A stretch of DNA of 14,786 nucleotides. It comes from Actinomycetes bacterium (lineage in GTDB: Bacteria; Actinomycetota; CALGFH01). Shown here piece after piece: positions 13,553 through 14,786 of this stretch (position 1 is the stretch's first letter; every line of letters begins with the position of its first letter). A model generated the notes under the pieces. The model was not told the DNA's origin, did no database searches, and saw only the letters and a list, made by a program, of their open reading frames with translations. The position numbers and the translations under genes were made by a program. Where the stretch lies: NCBI GenBank assembly GCA_030146615.1, contig JASLBL010000170.1, forward strand, positions 1 through 14,786, given 5' to 3'.

Positions 13553-14004
13553 CCGCTCCCCCATGCTCCTGGCGGGATCTGGCGCTGTGCCGCCAGATCG
13601 TCACCGCCGATTACGACCCGTTCTTCTCCGACGATGTCAGGGACCAGAACGACGCGCTCGCCGTCTGCGCCGCCTGCCCGGTCCAGGGCATCTGCCTGGC
13701 CTACGCGATCCGCACCGCCCAGTCCCACGGGATCTGGGGTGGTCGTCCGCAGGCGGAACTGCAACGCCTGATCGCCCGCGACCGCGCCGGCCGACCGCGC
13801 CGCACGCGAGCCGAGGCGGAGCATCACAACGCGGCTAAGACCCGCTGCCGCCGTGGCCACCCGTTCGATGCGGCCAACACCTACTACGACGCCGCAGGCA
13901 AGCGGCGCTGCCGCGCGTGCTTGCGTGCGGCCTGGCGACGCTGGAAGGCCGAGCGTCGCCCGCCAACCCACCGCGCTCCGGGGGGGCGTGCTCGGGATGC
14001 CTGA
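13549..14004 (+). CDS. WhiB-family protein fused to a C-terminal zinc-knuckle
   Basis: A 151-residue protein. Residues 5-80 are a WhiB-like domain with four cluster cysteines, C14, C40, C43 and C49 (C-x25-C-x2-C-x5-C), and the GIWGG turn (61-65). Wbl proteins hold a [4Fe-4S] cluster and usually regulate transcription through the primary sigma factor. Unlike most small Wbl proteins it continues after a basic linker (RDRAGRPRRTRAEAE) into C100-x2-G-H104 and C121-x2-C124 (CRRGHPFDAANTYYDAAGKR, then CRAC). This resembles the zinc-binding half of HNH-type treble-clef domains without a nuclease His-Asn-His core. ATG 13549 overlaps the upstream stop (ATGA), with GGAG just before. It overlaps the next gene by 8 nt. 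Likely an element-encoded regulator. Confidence 0.88.
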   Translation: MTAPPCSWRDLALCRQIVTADYDPFFSDDVRDQNDALAVCAACPVQGICLAYAIRTAQSHGIWGGRPQAELQRLIARDRAGRPRRTRAEAEHHNAAKTRCRRGHPFDAANTYYDAAGKRRCRACLRAAWRRWKAERRPPTHRAPGGRARDA

Positions 14005-14786
14005 GCCCTCCGTGCTGCCGCCTGGCACTGCTGTCGCCGAACCTCTGCGCCCACACATCCGGCGGCGTAGTCGCCAACAGGGTCGCGCCCAGCGGTGGGA
14101 CGCCCACCCGGTGCTAACTGCCCGGGACGCGGCTGCGCTCCGCTTTGTCGGTGAGCACTACGCCGTCAGAGACGATGTGCTCGCGGTCCTGCTCGGCCGG
14201 CTGTCGCCCGCCACGCTAAAGGCACCCGCCATGCTCGGGCCAAGGACGCTGCGGCAGCGGCTTGCCCGCTGGCAGCAGGCCGGCTGGGTCGAACGTCGCC
14301 GACTACTCGGCCATACCTGGGTGCTGCCAACCCGCACCGGCCTACGGTTAGCCGGGCTCCAGTTCGATCCGTGGGAACCGGCCGAGTCTCGGCTGGCCCA
14401 CCATCACGCGGTCGTATTGGTCCGCCTGCATCGTGAGGCGATCCCGGGTTCGGGTGGTTGGGTCTGCGAGCGGGAGCTGTGGCGCCGCCGTGGCCGAGCT
14501 TCCTGGCATCTGGCCGATGGTGCCCTGCCCGCAGCGGTGCCGACCGGCTGGCTGGGGATCGATCAAGCGTGGGAGCTGGTCGAGGTCGAGCTGACCCAGA
14601 AGGCCCGGCCGCGGGTGGTGGCCGCGCTCAAGACCCGGCCACCGCACACCGCCACCATCACCTACTACGTCCCCGCCGCCCTGCATGCGCCGCTGTCGGC
14701 ACTGCTCGCCAGCGTGGTCCGCGAGCTGGGCGGCCGCCCCCCGGTCACGGTCGAGCTGCTGCCCCACGTTCCCGGCGTGACTTACC
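13997..14786 (+). CDS. Replication-relaxation family protein, partial at window end
   Basis: The frame opens at ATG 13997 and stays open for 263 codons to the window edge, so the C-terminus is missing. Residues 38-120 form a winged-helix region (LTARDAAALRFVGEHYAVR, then LRQRLARWQQAGWVERRRL). The later part has family marks of Replic_Relax proteins: HHH (135-137), WVCERELWRRRG (155-166), HLADGALP (171-178), and ELVEVELTQKARPRV (193-207), whose D174...E195-x-E197...K layout recalls nuclease-like folds. Such proteins are found on actinobacterial plasmids and integrative elements and are thought to act in plasmid DNA relaxation or replication. It overlaps whiB by 8 nt and so belongs to the same operon. 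The start is read directly; the family call is from motif memory. Confidence 0.75.
   Translation, partial: MPEPSVLPPGTAVAEPLRPHIRRRSRQQGRAQRWDAHPVLTARDAAALRFVGEHYAVRDDVLAVLLGRLSPATLKAPAMLGPRTLRQRLARWQQAGWVERRRLLGHTWVLPTRTGLRLAGLQFDPWEPAESRLAHHHAVVLVRLHREAIPGSGGWVCERELWRRRGRASWHLADGALPAAVPTGWLGIDQAWELVEVELTQKARPRVVAALKTRPPHTATITYYVPAALHAPLSALLASVVRELGGRPPVTVELLPHVPGVTY

Larger units (their letters stand above)
11025..14786. mobile_element. Left end of an integrative element at tRNA-Ala (partial)
   Basis: A tyrosine recombinase follows directly downstream of a tRNA gene, and genes typical of actinobacterial plasmids and integrative elements come next: a small basic protein, a WhiB protein and a replication-relaxation protein. 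The XRE/cutA pair between them is lower in GC: the 60 bases from 12541 are 55% GC and those from 12301 are 60%, against 75% for the 60 bases from 11881 in the integrase. The left boundary is most likely within the tRNA 3' half (11074-11098). The right attachment site must lie beyond the window, so extent and mobility are unproven. Confidence 0.65.

Noticed and set aside
14348..14767. Minus-strand 139-codon frame near the right edge
   Set aside because: It is antisense to the replication-relaxation frame, which shows recognisable motifs and overlaps whiB in operon fashion.

Overview
The window is very GC-rich. It carries a WhiB-family gene, a family confined to Actinobacteria and their phages, plus a Tat-type secreted binding protein and GTG start codons. 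All of this points to a chromosome of an actinomycete (Actinomycetota); I cannot name a genus. The left 11 kb looks like ordinary chromosome. The right 3.7 kb looks like the left end of an integrated mobile element that runs off the window.

Positions 1-8613 are a long leftward series. Read in the direction of transcription it is: a short-chain dehydrogenase, a divergent QueA-like protein, a membrane-anchored jelly-roll (CBM-like) protein, a PotD-like polyamine-binding protein with one frameshift, rsmI, metG, a GrpB-family protein and ilvD. Most spacings are under 20 nt, so these are probably two or three operons. A hairpin pair at 6721-6769 and a possible promoter separate the SDR/QueA pair from the exported-protein pair.

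Positions 8800-11024 run rightward and mixed: an EamA/DMT transporter, an NTF2-like protein divergent from a short winged-helix regulator, and two decayed fragments on the minus strand. One fragment resembles a Phd/YefM antitoxin; the other was a small membrane protein.

Positions 11025-11098 are a tRNA-Ala(CGC) with the G3:U70 alanine identity pair, followed by a strong terminator hairpin. Next come a compact tyrosine recombinase, a lower-GC leftward pair (an XRE regulator with an unusual C-terminal domain, and cutA), and a rightward operon: a small basic protein, a WhiB protein fused to a zinc-knuckle domain, and a replication-relaxation family protein that is open at the window end. A tRNA next to an integrase and replication-relaxation/WhiB genes is typical of actinobacterial integrative elements.

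The most striking signal is the control region between the XRE gene and the rightward operon. Three inverted repeats of the form GTCC-N8/9-GGAC lie 22-23 bp apart (13046-13107). The -35 and -10 hexamers of a good rightward promoter sit inside the first and second repeats. This looks like a repressor switch for the element, most likely worked by the neighbouring XRE protein. I do not recognise it as a described system.
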